The notes below the pieces were generated by a model, which was not told the origin of the DNA, did not search any database, and was given only the letters and a program-made list of their open reading frames with translations. Both the position numbers and the translations under genes were made by a program. A stretch of DNA of 64,000 nucleotides. Origin: Gemmatimonadota bacterium (GTDB taxonomy: Bacteria; Gemmatimonadota; Gemmatimonadetes; Longimicrobiales; Gaopeijiaceae). The stretch spans positions 250,501 through 314,500 of the forward strand of contig JAUIEJ010000002.1 of the NCBI GenBank assembly GCA_030428885.1. The letters are read 5' to 3'. Shown here piece after piece: positions 17,215 to 26,941 of this stretch; position 1 is the stretch's first letter; every line of letters starts with the position of its first letter.

Positions 17215-19032
17215 TCAGTAGTCCACGGGCCGGAGGTAGAAGGCGCCGATGGCCGACGACGACAGCACGGCCACGGTGGGAAGCTCCCGCTTCCAATGGG
17301 TGGACGACAGCCGCCGCTGCACCACCTCCACCCGGGCCGCATCGAATCCGCTCCGCACCAGATCGTCGGGCGTGTAGCCCCGCACCAGCCAGTAGAGGAT
17401 CGGGTCGGCCTCGGGGTAGCCGATGCCCAGCTCGTGCTCGTCGTGCACGCCCTGAATCAGGTCGGCCGAAGCGGGCTTGTGGACGATGGCGTCGGGCACG
17501 CCCAGGTGCCGGGCCAGGGCCCACACCTGGGTCTTGAAGAGGTCGCCCAGGGGGTTGATGGGCGGCGAGTCGTCGGCGTGCCAGGTGTAGTACCCCAGGA
17601 GTCGTTCGCTCTTGTTGCCCGTGCCCAGGGGGAGGGCCCCGAGCTTGGCCGACTGGTCGAAGAGGATCACGGCCCGGGTCCGGGCCATGACGTTGCCCCG
17701 CCGCTGGCCTGGGGCGTCGGCCTCGAAGGCCTCCAGGTAGGCGTCCACCGGACCGGTGATCTCGATGGTGCGGGCGTGGGCGCCGGTGGCCTCCAGGGCC
17801 AGGGTGGCGTGGGCCAGACTGTCGGGGCTCGACGTGGCGTAGGGCAGCCGGAACCCGTAGACGTTCTCCGGGCCCAGGGCCCGGCAGGCCAGGTAGAGCG
17901 ACACCGCCGAGTCCACCCCGCCCGACACCCCCAGCACCACCTTGCCGAAGCCCCGCCGCTCCACCACCTCGTCCCGGATGAACCGCACCAGGGCCTGTTC
18001 CACCAGCTCCAGGTCCAGATCCAGGACCCCGGGGTCGGTGGAGACGATGGGCGCCGGCGCGTGGCCGTTGGCGGCCCCCCTCAGCCCCGGCGGATCGGCC
18101 CCGGGACCGGCGTCGGCCCGGGAAGGCGCGGCGTCCCTCCGCCCCCCCCGCCCCGCCGCCCGGCGCAGCGACCGCTGGAGGTGGGGCAACATCTGCTCCA
18201 GGTCGGCCAGGAGGGGCGCTCCCGCCCGGACCCGCTCGATGCGCACCCCGTGGAGGCGGGCCTCCACCACGGCCTCGTCCAGGAGGGGTCCCCGGGCCAG
18301 GACCTCGCCGTCGGGGCCCACCACCAGCGATCCGCCCGGGAAGAGCTTGCCGCCCTCCGACCCCACCAGTTGGGGCACCGCCACGAAGATGCCGTGCTCC
18401 TCGGCCGCCGCCGTGGCCAGGCGGGTCCAACGGGCCAGGTTGGCCGGCTCTCCCAGACCCGGATGGAAGTCCCGGGCCGGCGACGCGCTGGCCACCACCA
18501 GGAGTTCGGCCCCGGAGAGGGCCAGCACGGTGCCCGGCAGGCCGTGCCAGAAGTCCTCGCAGACCAGGAGTCCCACACGACCGAAGCGGGTGTCCACCGG
18601 CACCACCTCGCGCCCCGTCTCCACGAAGCGGTCCTCGTCGAACACGCCGTAAGTGGGGAGGAAGAGCTTGCGATGCACGTGGAGGGGGCGGTAGCCGTCG
18701 GGCCCGGCCTCGAAGTAGGCCACGGCGTTGTAGAGCCGCCGCCGCCACCGCTCGTAGAAGCCCACCACCACATCGGGGGCCCCGGGCCCTCCCGGGCCCA
18801 GCGCTGCGGCCACCGCCTCGGCACTCCGGGCCGCCTCCCCCACCCCGCCCTCCAGGAAGTAGCCCGACAGGGCGGCCTCGGGAAACGCCACCAGGTCGGC
18901 GTCCCCGTGAAGGGCCTCCACCCGTTCCCGGATCCGGGCGAGGTTGGCCTCGGGCCGGGCCTTCTCGGGACGGAACTGGACGACGGCGAGGCGGAGGGGG
19001 CCGGGAGCGGAGTCCGAGGGAGAAGTCGTCAT
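17215..19032 (-). CDS. nadE: Glutamine-dependent NAD(+) synthetase
   Basis: Amidates deamido-NAD to NAD using glutamine. The 605-aa protein has an N-terminal nitrilase-fold glutaminase with the Glu-Lys-Cys triad in FPEAALSGY, HRKLFLPTYG and LLVCEDFWHG. A low-complexity Gly/Arg/Ala linker follows at about 285-325. The C-terminal synthetase has the ATP P-loop GVSGGVDSAVSLYLA, LPLGTGNKSE, and the late KPASADL. The ATG at 19032 is chosen because it gives the standard N-terminus; a GTG/TTG frame extends to 19101. The last residues (LRPVDY) are typical. It faces the S41 protease gene across a 171-base divergent region. Confidence 0.94.
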   Translation of the reverse strand: MTTSPSDSAPGPLRLAVVQFRPEKARPEANLARIRERVEALHGDADLVAFPEAALSGYFLEGGVGEAARSAEAVAAALGPGGPGAPDVVVGFYERWRRRLYNAVAYFEAGPDGYRPLHVHRKLFLPTYGVFDEDRFVETGREVVPVDTRFGRVGLLVCEDFWHGLPGTVLALSGAELLVVASASPARDFHPGLGEPANLARWTRLATAAAEEHGIFVAVPQLVGSEGGKLFPGGSLVVGPDGEVLARGPLLDEAVVEARLHGVRIERVRAGAPLLADLEQMLPHLQRSLRRAAGRGGRRDAAPSRADAGPGADPPGLRGAANGHAPAPIVSTDPGVLDLDLELVEQALVRFIRDEVVERRGFGKVVLGVSGGVDSAVSLYLACRALGPENVYGFRLPYATSSPDSLAHATLALEATGAHARTIEITGPVDAYLEAFEADAPGQRRGNVMARTRAVILFDQSAKLGALPLGTGNKSERLLGYYTWHADDSPPINPLGDLFKTQVWALARHLGVPDAIVHKPASADLIQGVHDEHELGIGYPEADPILYWLVRGYTPDDLVRSGFDAARVEVVQRRLSSTHWKRELPTVAVLSSSAIGAFYLRPVDY

Positions 19033-19101
19033 GGCGGCGGAGTGCGGGAACGGGGGCCGGGTCGCGGCGCGTCGCGTGATCCGTGCGGATTCCGGCAGCA
19101 C

Positions 19102-19107
19102 AAGGTA
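19102..19107 (-). promoter_or_regulatory. Possible -10 box for nadE
   Basis: TACCTT on the minus strand, 70 bases before the nadE ATG, matches the -10 of rpsA. The -35 region is weak, so this is only suggestive. Confidence 0.25.
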
Positions 19108-19203
19108 CCATGGAAGAAGTGCACCCGGCAGGTTGCCGGAACGCCCTTCGGCGACGAGGGGTTACACCTTCACGTGATCCGCGACTCCCGAAGGAACCCC
19201 GGA

Positions 19204-20859
19204 ATGCCCGCCTCGACCCTCCCGGTACGCACCGTCGGCGCCCTGGCGCTGCTCCTCGCCACCGCCGCGCCGGCCGCCTCCCAGACGGCGTCCCGCCTCA
19301 CGCCCCGGGGCACCGACTCCGCCGCCGCCGCGGGGCAGGACGTCTTCATGAGCACCCTGGAGGCCATCTCCCGGCTGCACATGAGCGCGCCCAGCGACTC
19401 GTCCCTCTGGGAACGGGCCATCGACGGCCTCATCGAGGGGCTCGACGATCCCTACGCCCAGGTGTTCACCCCCGACGAGGTGGCGGACTTCGAGGAGCAG
19501 AACACGGGCAACTACGCCGGGATCGGCATCCAGATCACGGAGCTCAACGACCTGGTGACGGTGACCGCCGTCTTCAACGGCACGCCCGCCGACGACATGG
19601 GCATGCAGGAAGGCGACATCATCGTGGGGATCGACGGCGTCGACGCCCGGGACTTCACCACCGACTCGGTGTCGAAGGTGGTGCGGGGCACCCCGGGCAC
19701 CGACGTGACCGTGGTGGTGGAGCGGGAGGGCTACACCGAGCCCATTCCCTTCCACCTGACCCGGGCCGAGGTCCACGTGCCCACGGTACGGGCCGGCGGC
19801 TTCGACAACGGGCTGACCTACGTCGTCATGGACCGCTTCGCCCGGGGCGCCGTCCAGGAGGTGGACTCGGTGATCCGGGAGAACCGGGGCATGAACGGTC
19901 TCATCGTGGACCTCCGGGGCAACCCCGGCGGCTACCTGGACGAGGCCCTCATGCTGTCCGACCTCTTCCTCTCGCCGGGGCAGAAGCTGGCCAGCACCCG
20001 GTCCCGCTCCCCGGGATCCGACGGCGAGCGGGTGGAGGAGTCGTGGAACGACCAGGTGGCGCCCCGGATTCCCGACGTCCCCATGGTGGTGCTGGTGGAC
20101 GAGTTCTCGGCGTCGGCCTCGGAGATCCTTGCCGGTGCCCTCCAGGACCACGACCGGGCCCTGGTGGTGGGGCAGCGCAGCTTCGGCAAGGGCCTGGTCC
20201 AGACGGTCCTCCCCCTGCCCCACGGGCGCCAGTTGCGCCTCACCACGGGCGAGTGGCTCACGCCCCTGGGGCGGTCCCTGCACCGGGCCCGGGCCAGCGA
20301 CGGCCGGCCTCTTCCCGAAGACGTGGACACCTTCCCCCGGATCCGCTCCGAGGCGGGGCGGGAACTGGTGGCGGTGGGCGGGATCTTCCCCGACCTGGCC
20401 GTGGCCGACGACACCCTGACCCTGGCGGAGCGGGCCATGCTCGAGGCCGCCGTGGAAGCCGAGGTGCCCCTCCCCCTCCGCATCGCCGAGTTCGGCTTCG
20501 CCGAGGCCCAGGCGCTCCAGGAGGCCGACCAGGCGCCCACGCTCCGGGAGGACCGCTTCCAGGCGTTCCTCGACGGGCTGGTGTCCGACGGGCTCGACCG
20601 GAGCCTCCTGGAGGCCGAGGGCGTGGAGGACTACCTGCGCTGGCGCGCCTCCCTCAGCGTCGCCGACCGCATGGCCGACCTGGGGGCCCGGGCCCGGTTC
20701 CTCCAGGAGAGGGACCCGGTGCTTCGGGAAGCCGTGCGCCTGCTCCGGGACGCGTCGTCCCAGACGGCGCTCTACGCCGCTGCGGCCCAGGCCGCCCGGA
20801 ACGGGTCCGACGTGGGTCAGGGCGCGCCCGCCGGCGAGGGATCCGCACCCCGGCGCTGA
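19204..20859 (+). CDS. S41 family C-terminal processing peptidase with PDZ domain
   Basis: An exported Ser-Lys protease that trims or degrades periplasmic proteins. The 551-aa product has a signal peptide ending near PAASQT, a helical N-terminal part with DDPYAQVFTPDE, and a PDZ domain at about residues 95-180 (YAGIGIQI, MGMQEGDIIVGIDG). The S41 core follows, with LIVDLRGNPGGYL, the catalytic serine in DEFSASASEILAGAL and the catalytic lysine in QRSFGKGLVQT. The ATG at 19204 has AAGGA nearby; a GTG ten codons earlier is less likely. About 150 C-terminal residues beyond the protease core are helical and unassigned. Confidence 0.93.
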   Translation: MPASTLPVRTVGALALLLATAAPAASQTASRLTPRGTDSAAAAGQDVFMSTLEAISRLHMSAPSDSSLWERAIDGLIEGLDDPYAQVFTPDEVADFEEQNTGNYAGIGIQITELNDLVTVTAVFNGTPADDMGMQEGDIIVGIDGVDARDFTTDSVSKVVRGTPGTDVTVVVEREGYTEPIPFHLTRAEVHVPTVRAGGFDNGLTYVVMDRFARGAVQEVDSVIRENRGMNGLIVDLRGNPGGYLDEALMLSDLFLSPGQKLASTRSRSPGSDGERVEESWNDQVAPRIPDVPMVVLVDEFSASASEILAGALQDHDRALVVGQRSFGKGLVQTVLPLPHGRQLRLTTGEWLTPLGRSLHRARASDGRPLPEDVDTFPRIRSEAGRELVAVGGIFPDLAVADDTLTLAERAMLEAAVEAEVPLPLRIAEFGFAEAQALQEADQAPTLREDRFQAFLDGLVSDGLDRSLLEAEGVEDYLRWRASLSVADRMADLGARARFLQERDPVLREAVRLLRDASSQTALYAAAAQAARNGSDVGQGAPAGEGSAPRR

Positions 20860-20884
20860 ACCCGGGCCCCGCACCCCGAGCCCG

Positions 20885-21568
20885 GTGATCCCCCGGCTGC
20901 CCCCCACGGCCGTGGTCCTGGGGGCCACGGGGCTGGTGGGCGGGTATCTGGTGAGCGAGCTCACCACGTCGGGGGTGGCCGTGACGGTGGTCGGACGCCG
21001 GCCTCTCCCCGGTCACCATGATCCGGCGCTCTCGTTCCATCTCCTGGATTTCGAGGGACTCCGGGCCGATCCCTCCACCGGGACCGACCTCTTCGCGGGT
21101 GACCCGGCGGTGTTCGTGGCTCTGGGCACGACCCGGAAGGCCGCGGGATCGAAGGAGGCCTTCCGCCGCGTGGATCTGGAGTACGTCCGGGCCGTGGGCC
21201 AGGCCGCTCGCGCCGCCGGGGTGTCGCACCTCCTGGCCGTGAGCAGCGTGGGAGCGTCGGTCACGGCCCGGAACTTCTACCTCCAGGTGAAGGGCGAGGC
21301 CGAGGAGGCGTTGGACGCCCTGGACTTCCCGTCCCTGACCTTGGCCCGGCCGTCGCTGCTCCTGGGCCACCGGACCACGCCCCGCCCACTGGAACGGTGG
21401 TCGGGGGCCCTCATGGGGTCCCTTCGGCCCGTACTCAAGGGGCCGTTCACCCGGTATCGGCCCATCCACGCCCGCACCGTGGCCCGGGCGCTGGTCCAGG
21501 CCGCCCGGGATCCGGCCACGGGCACCGCCGTCCTGGAGTCCCATCACCTGGCTCGACTGGGAGGCTGA
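20885..21568 (+). CDS. Atypical SDR / NAD(P)-binding oxidoreductase (TIP30-like)
   Basis: The 227-aa protein has an N-terminal nucleotide-binding motif (VVLGATGLVGGYLVSEL), VFVALGTTRKAAGSKEAFRRVD, the central VSSVGAS strand and a YLQVKGEAEE sequence that provides the YxxxK pair. These features match the small atypical SDR group that includes HTATIP2/TIP30-like bacterial oxidoreductases. The substrate is unknown. It starts at GTG 20885, 25 bases after the S41 peptidase gene, so the two may share a transcript. No signal peptide is seen; it should be cytosolic. Confidence 0.85.
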   Translation: MIPRLPPTAVVLGATGLVGGYLVSELTTSGVAVTVVGRRPLPGHHDPALSFHLLDFEGLRADPSTGTDLFAGDPAVFVALGTTRKAAGSKEAFRRVDLEYVRAVGQAARAAGVSHLLAVSSVGASVTARNFYLQVKGEAEEALDALDFPSLTLARPSLLLGHRTTPRPLERWSGALMGSLRPVLKGPFTRYRPIHARTVARALVQAARDPATGTAVLESHHLARLGG

Positions 21569-21569
21569 C

Positions 21570-21592
21570 GCCGCCCGCACCGACTCGGCGGC
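21570..21592. terminator. Short hairpin between convergent genes
   Basis: GCCGCC and GGCGGC (6 bp) flank 11 bases in the 24-base gap between the SDR stop and the xerD stop. It could end transcription in both directions, but the stem is short. Confidence 0.3.
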
Positions 21593-22540
21593 TCAGGCGG
21601 AGGGGGACTCCAGACTCGACCGGGGATGGTGGGCCCGGTGGACCTCGGCGAGCCAGCGGCGATCCACGTGGGTGTAGATCTGGGTCGTGGAGATGTCGGC
21701 GTGGCCCAGAAGTTCCTGGACCGCGGCCAGGTCGGCGCCCCCCTCCAGGAGGTGGGTGGCGAACGTGTGACGCAGGGTGTGGGGCGAGACCTTCCGCTCG
21801 ATTCCCGCGGCGCGGGCCGCGGCCCGGACCAGGTTCCACACCGTCTGTCGGCTCACGGGGCGCCCCCGGGCCGTGAGGAACACCCGTCCCCTGCCCTGCC
21901 CCCGATCCAGTTCGGGGCGGAGCTCCCGCAGGTAGCGCTCCAGAGCCCGGGCCGCCGGCCCCCCCAGGGGCACCAGCCGTTCCTTGGAGCCCTTCCCATA
22001 GACCAGGAGCACCCGTTCGTCCAGGTCGACGCCGGTGAGGGGCAGGTCGGCGAGCTCCGACACCCGGAGTCCCGAGGAGTACAGCACCTCCAGGATCGCC
22101 CGATCGCGCCAGAAGACGTCGGCGTCGGGGTCGGGGGCCTCCACCAGCCGCACCACCTCGTCCCGGCTCAGGACGTCGGGCAGCCGCCGCCACGTCCGGG
22201 GCGACTCCAGGCGCTCGGTGGGGTCGTCGGCCACCCACCCCTCGGCCAGGCAGAAGGCGAAGTAGGTGCGCAGCGTCGACTGGGCCCGGCGAATGGAGGT
22301 GGGGGCCAGTCCGTCGTCCTTCAGGCGGTAGGTGTACTCCCGGAGGTGGGCCCCCTCCACCGCCTCGAGGTCGTCCACGCCCCGGTCGGCGAGGTAGGCC
22401 AGGAAGCGGAACAGGTCCCGGCCGTAGGCCTCAAGCGTGCGGGCCGACAGCCCCCGCTCGAAGGCCAGGTGGTCCAGGAACGGCTCCACGTGGAAACGGC
22501 GCCGGACGGCGTCCTGCTCCGGCGTGGCCCCCCCGCTCAC
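21593..22540 (-). CDS. xerD: Site-specific tyrosine recombinase XerD-like
   Basis: Resolves chromosome dimers at dif with a partner recombinase. The 315-aa protein has the N-terminal SAM-like core-binding domain (HLAFERGLSARTLEAYGRDL) and the catalytic set: Arg in SSGLRVSELADL, Lys in YGKGSKER, HTLRHTFATHLLEGG (HxxR), and LGHADISTTQIYTHV with the histidine and nucleophilic tyrosine. Length fits XerC/XerD; the split between C and D is not certain. The GTG at 22540 overlaps the dedA stop as GTGA, so it is co-translated as the last gene of the fatty-acid/ispF operon rather than sitting in an integron or mobile element. Confidence 0.92.
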   Translation of the reverse strand: MSGGATPEQDAVRRRFHVEPFLDHLAFERGLSARTLEAYGRDLFRFLAYLADRGVDDLEAVEGAHLREYTYRLKDDGLAPTSIRRAQSTLRTYFAFCLAEGWVADDPTERLESPRTWRRLPDVLSRDEVVRLVEAPDPDADVFWRDRAILEVLYSSGLRVSELADLPLTGVDLDERVLLVYGKGSKERLVPLGGPAARALERYLRELRPELDRGQGRGRVFLTARGRPVSRQTVWNLVRAAARAAGIERKVSPHTLRHTFATHLLEGGADLAAVQELLGHADISTTQIYTHVDRRWLAEVHRAHHPRSSLESPSA

Positions 22541-23160
22541 GACGCCTCCTCCTCGTCGTCGGGATGGCGGGTCCTCCACCACCACCAGCCGATGAGGAGG
22601 GCCAGGACCAGGGCCACCGCCAGCAGGGTCCGGTTGGCGCCCTGGAGCCAGTCCTCCACGGCGGGGAGATTGCGGCCCGCCACCGTTCCCAGCCAGAGCA
22701 GTCCCCCGTACCAGATCCCCGAGGCGACGGCCACGGGAATGGCCGTGCGCCAGAAGCCCTGATGGGAGATGCCGGCGAAGGCCGGCACCACGGCCCGGAG
22801 TCCCGGGAGGAAGCGGGCGAAGAAGACCGCCCAGGTGCCCCACCGGGCGTAGAACGCCTCGATGCGGCGCAATTGGCCGGGCCGCAGGACCCAGCGGCCG
22901 GCGCCGTTCTCGAAGAAGCCCCGGCCGTAGCGGTCGCCCATGTGGAACACCACCAGGGCCCCCGCCACGTTGGCCCCCCAGGTCAGGAGTCCGGCGGCCC
23001 AGGGATCCACCACCCCCTGGGAAGCCAGGAGCCCCGCCACCACCACGAAGGTGTCGGCGGGAATGGGGGGCAGGAGATTTTCCACCGCCGCCCCCGCCCC
23101 CAGGAGCAGGTAGACGGCCCACCCGGGGAGGGTGGCCAGGAAGGCGAGAGCCTGGGACAC
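22537..23160 (-). CDS. DedA family membrane protein
   Basis: A polytopic inner-membrane protein of the DedA/SNARE-associated family, whose members affect envelope integrity and may move undecaprenyl phosphate or phospholipids. The 207-aa sequence has the early VENLLPPIPADTFVVVAGLLA, the reentrant-loop motif FFARFLPGLRAVVPAFAG, and about five hydrophobic segments, the last (LLAVALVLALLIGWWWW) followed by a charged tail. It starts at GTG 23160, 22 bases after ispF, and overlaps xerD. Confidence 0.92.
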   Translation of the reverse strand: MSQALAFLATLPGWAVYLLLGAGAAVENLLPPIPADTFVVVAGLLASQGVVDPWAAGLLTWGANVAGALVVFHMGDRYGRGFFENGAGRWVLRPGQLRRIEAFYARWGTWAVFFARFLPGLRAVVPAFAGISHQGFWRTAIPVAVASGIWYGGLLWLGTVAGRNLPAVEDWLQGANRTLLAVALVLALLIGWWWWRTRHPDDEEEAS

Positions 23161-23182
23161 GGCGCCGGCGGCCGGGCCGCCG

Positions 23183-23683
23183 TCAGCCGTGACCCGGGTC
23201 GCCGGCCTCGGGAACCCGGTCGATGAGGGCCACGGCGTGGACGGCCAGGCCTTCCCCCGCGCCGATCCACCCCATGGTCTCGTTGGTCTTGCCCTTGATG
23301 GACACGTGGCCGGGCCCGATGCGGAGCACCTCGCCGAGACGCTCCCGCATGGCCGCCGCCACGGGGCCGATCTTCGGGGTCTCGCAGATCACCACCACGT
23401 CGACGTTCACCACCTGGTAGTTGACCCGCTCCAGGACCTCCACCGCCGTGCGGAGCAACTCCACGGAGTCGGCGTCCTTCCAGGTGTCGTCCGACGGGGG
23501 GAAATGGCTGCCGATGTCGCCCTCCCCCGCCGCCCCGAGAAGGGCGTCGGTGACGGCGTGGCAGACGGCGTCGCCGTCCGAGTGTCCGGTGAGTCCGGCG
23601 TGCCCCGGAATGGACACGCCCCCGAGGATCAGGGGGCGTGTGTCATCGAAGCGGTGGGAATCGTACCCGAGGCCGACCCGCAC
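23183..23683 (-). CDS. ispF: 2-C-methyl-D-erythritol 2,4-cyclodiphosphate synthase
   Basis: Closes the cyclodiphosphate ring in the MEP isoprenoid pathway. The 166-aa protein, normal length for a trimeric IspF, has the metal-binding GYDSHRF (Asp-His) near residue 7, TGHSDGDAVCHAVTDALLGA, DIGSHFPPSD, and the conserved KGKTNETMGWIGAGEGLAVHA region. The GTG at 23683 lies one base after the fabF stop. No ispD partner is present. Confidence 0.96.
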   Translation of the reverse strand: MRVGLGYDSHRFDDTRPLILGGVSIPGHAGLTGHSDGDAVCHAVTDALLGAAGEGDIGSHFPPSDDTWKDADSVELLRTAVEVLERVNYQVVNVDVVVICETPKIGPVAAAMRERLGEVLRIGPGHVSIKGKTNETMGWIGAGEGLAVHAVALIDRVPEAGDPGHG

Positions 23684-23684
23684 G

Positions 23685-24974
<1,290 letters not shown>

Positions 24975-24993
24975 CGGAAGGGCCGTCCCGGCG

Positions 24994-25239
24994 TCAGTTG
25001 GACTCCGCCGAGCGCTTCTTCATGTAGCTGATGGCGTCGCCGACGGTGCGCAGCGTCTCGGCGTCCTCGTCGGGAATGTCGAATCCGAACTCCTCTTCGA
25101 ACGCCATGACCAGCTCGACGGTGTCGAGGGAATCGGCGCCCAGGTCCTCCACGAACGAGGCGTCGTCGGTGACCTTCTCGGGCTCGACGCCCAGCTCGTT
25201 GATGATGATCTCACGGACCTTGGATTCGGCGTCGGACAT
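24994..25239 (-). CDS. acpP: Acyl carrier protein
   Basis: The 81-aa acidic helical protein carries acyl chains on a phosphopantetheine arm. The attachment serine is in [19 protein letters not shown], the canonical DSL motif at residues 37-39. Length and the acidic helix II match AcpP rather than a polyketide carrier. It sits between fabG and fabF. Confidence 0.97.
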   Translation of the reverse strand: MSDAESKVREIIINELGVEPEKVTDDASFVEDLGADSLDTVELVMAFEEEFGFDIPDEDAETLRTVGDAISYMKKRSAESN

Positions 25240-25272
25240 GCCTTTCTCCTGTTGAATTGCGTTGGTCGGAAG

Positions 25273-26016
25273 TCACATGACCATCCCGCCGTCCACGGCG
25301 AGAACCTGGCCGGTAATGTAGCGTGCCCCGGGGCCGGCGAGAAAGCGCACGACCCCCGAGATGTCGTCGGGATCACCCAGGCGTCGCAGGGGGATGCTCT
25401 CCTGCAGTGCTTCGGCCTGGGCGTCTCCCAGATCCGCCGTCATATCGGTACGGATGTACCCCGGTGCGACGGCGTTGCACCGGACTCCCCGGGAGGCGAG
25501 CTCCCGGGCCACCGACTTCGTGAATCCCACGAGGCCGGCCTTGGACGCGGCGTAGTTGGCCTGCCCCGCGTTGCCCATGAGGCCCACCACCGACGCGACG
25601 TTGATGATCACGCCGTCCCGCCGCTTCATCATGCCCTTGGTCACGGCCTTCACGGTGTGGAACGCGCCCTTGAGGTTCACGTCCAGGACCGCGTCCCAAT
25701 CCTCTTCCTTCATGCGCAGGAGGAGGTTGTCCCGGGTGATCCCGGCGTTGTTCACCAGAATGCCCACCGGGCCCAGGTCGGCCTCCACGGCGCCCACGGT
25801 CTCGGCCACGGCCTCGCTGGAGGCCACGTCACAGCCGTAGCCCCGGTGTCCGTCGCCGGGGAGCTCGGCGGCGGCGGCCTCCGCTCCGGCGGCGTTGCGG
25901 GCCACCACGGCCACGTGGGCCCCGGCCTCCGCCAACGCCTCGGCGATGGCCCGGCCGATGCCCCGGGACCCTCCCGTCACCAGGGCGACCTGGCCTTCCA
26001 GTTCCCTCTGGCTCAT
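25273..26016 (-). CDS. fabG: 3-oxoacyl-ACP reductase
   Basis: NADPH-dependent reduction of 3-oxoacyl-ACP. The 247-aa classical SDR has TGGSRGIGRAIAEALA (cofactor), NNAGITRDNLLLRM, the Ser-Tyr-Lys catalytic set in NVASVVGLMGNAGQANYAASK, and CNAVAPGYIRTDMT. The ATG at 26016 overlaps the fabD stop (ATGA), which fixes the start; the frame remains open much farther upstream but only as a fabD shadow. Confidence 0.96.
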   Translation of the reverse strand: MSQRELEGQVALVTGGSRGIGRAIAEALAEAGAHVAVVARNAAGAEAAAAELPGDGHRGYGCDVASSEAVAETVGAVEADLGPVGILVNNAGITRDNLLLRMKEEDWDAVLDVNLKGAFHTVKAVTKGMMKRRDGVIINVASVVGLMGNAGQANYAASKAGLVGFTKSVARELASRGVRCNAVAPGYIRTDMTADLGDAQAEALQESIPLRRLGDPDDISGVVRFLAGPGARYITGQVLAVDGGMVM

Positions 26017-26936
26017 GCCTGGCTCTCCATGCTCCGGACCTCGTCGGCGGTGCCGACGCTGGTGGTGGTGGCGTCCCGGGCGTTGCGCCGGTTCAATCCC
26101 CGGAGCACCGATCCCGGCCCGAGCTCCAGGAACGTGTCGACCCCGGCCTCGGACATGGTGCGGATCGAGGCCGACCACCGCACCGGCGACGTGACCTGGC
26201 GGACCAGGAGCTCCCTGGCCTCGTCGGCCGAGGTCACGGCCTGGGCGGTGACGTTCGACACCACGGGCACCCGGGGATCCGAGAGTGTGAGCCCGTGGAG
26301 GAATTCGGACAACCCCTGCCGGGCCTCGTCCATGAGGGGCGAGTGGAACGCCCCCGACACCTGAAGCCGGACGACCTTCTTGGCTCCGGCCGCTCCGGCC
26401 CGCTCCATGGCCTCGTCCACCGCCCCCTCGTCGCCCGAGATCACCACCTGCCCCGGCGCGTTGAAGTTGGCCGGCACGCACACGCCCGACTCCACCTCGG
26501 CACAAACGGCCTCCACCTGGTCGTCGTCCATGCCCAGGACGGCGGCCATGGTGCCGGGTCGAGCCTCGCCCGAGGCGAACATGAGCTCCCCCCGGAGGCG
26601 CACCGCCCGCACGGCGTCGGCGAAGGTCAGGGTGCCCGCGGCCACGTGGGCGCTGAACTCGCCCAGGGAATGCCCGGCGGCGAAGGCCACCGGGCCCAGG
26701 CGGTCCTCCACCAGGCGAAGCACCGCCACCGAGTGGACCAGGAGCGCCGGTTGGGCGTTGCGGGTCGCCGTGAGTTCGTCCTCGGGCCCGTCGAACATGA
26801 CGCGGCTCAAGGCGAAGCCCAGGGCCTCGTCGGCCTCGTCGAAGAGGGCGCGGGCGGCGGGAAACGCGTCGACGAGGTCCCGGCCCATGCCTACGGCCTG
26901 GGACCCCTGTCCCGGAAACAACAGTGAGAGGGTCAT
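26013..26936 (-). CDS. fabD: Malonyl-CoA:ACP transacylase
   Basis: Moves malonyl from CoA to ACP for chain extension. The 307-aa protein has LLFPGQGSQAVGMG at the N-terminus, the nucleophile in FAAGHSLGEFSAHVAAG, NFNAPGQVVISG, and the catalytic histidine in VSGAFHSPLM. The ATG at 26936 is 5 bases after the fabH stop and gives the family length. Confidence 0.96.
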   Translation of the reverse strand: MTLSLLFPGQGSQAVGMGRDLVDAFPAARALFDEADEALGFALSRVMFDGPEDELTATRNAQPALLVHSVAVLRLVEDRLGPVAFAAGHSLGEFSAHVAAGTLTFADAVRAVRLRGELMFASGEARPGTMAAVLGMDDDQVEAVCAEVESGVCVPANFNAPGQVVISGDEGAVDEAMERAGAAGAKKVVRLQVSGAFHSPLMDEARQGLSEFLHGLTLSDPRVPVVSNVTAQAVTSADEARELLVRQVTSPVRWSASIRTMSEAGVDTFLELGPGSVLRGLNRRNARDATTTSVGTADEVRSMESQA

Positions 26937-26941
26937 GGGAT

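Noticed and set aside
17296-19203. Plus-strand open frame upstream of the S41 protease suggesting a 1187-aa fusion
   Set aside because: The first 636 codons lie antisense to nadE; a signal peptide and ribosome site at 19204 mark the true start.
21593-22540. XerD-like gene as a sign of a mobile element or integron
   Set aside because: It is the last gene of a housekeeping operon, translationally coupled to dedA, with no att-like repeats, cargo or transposase nearby.
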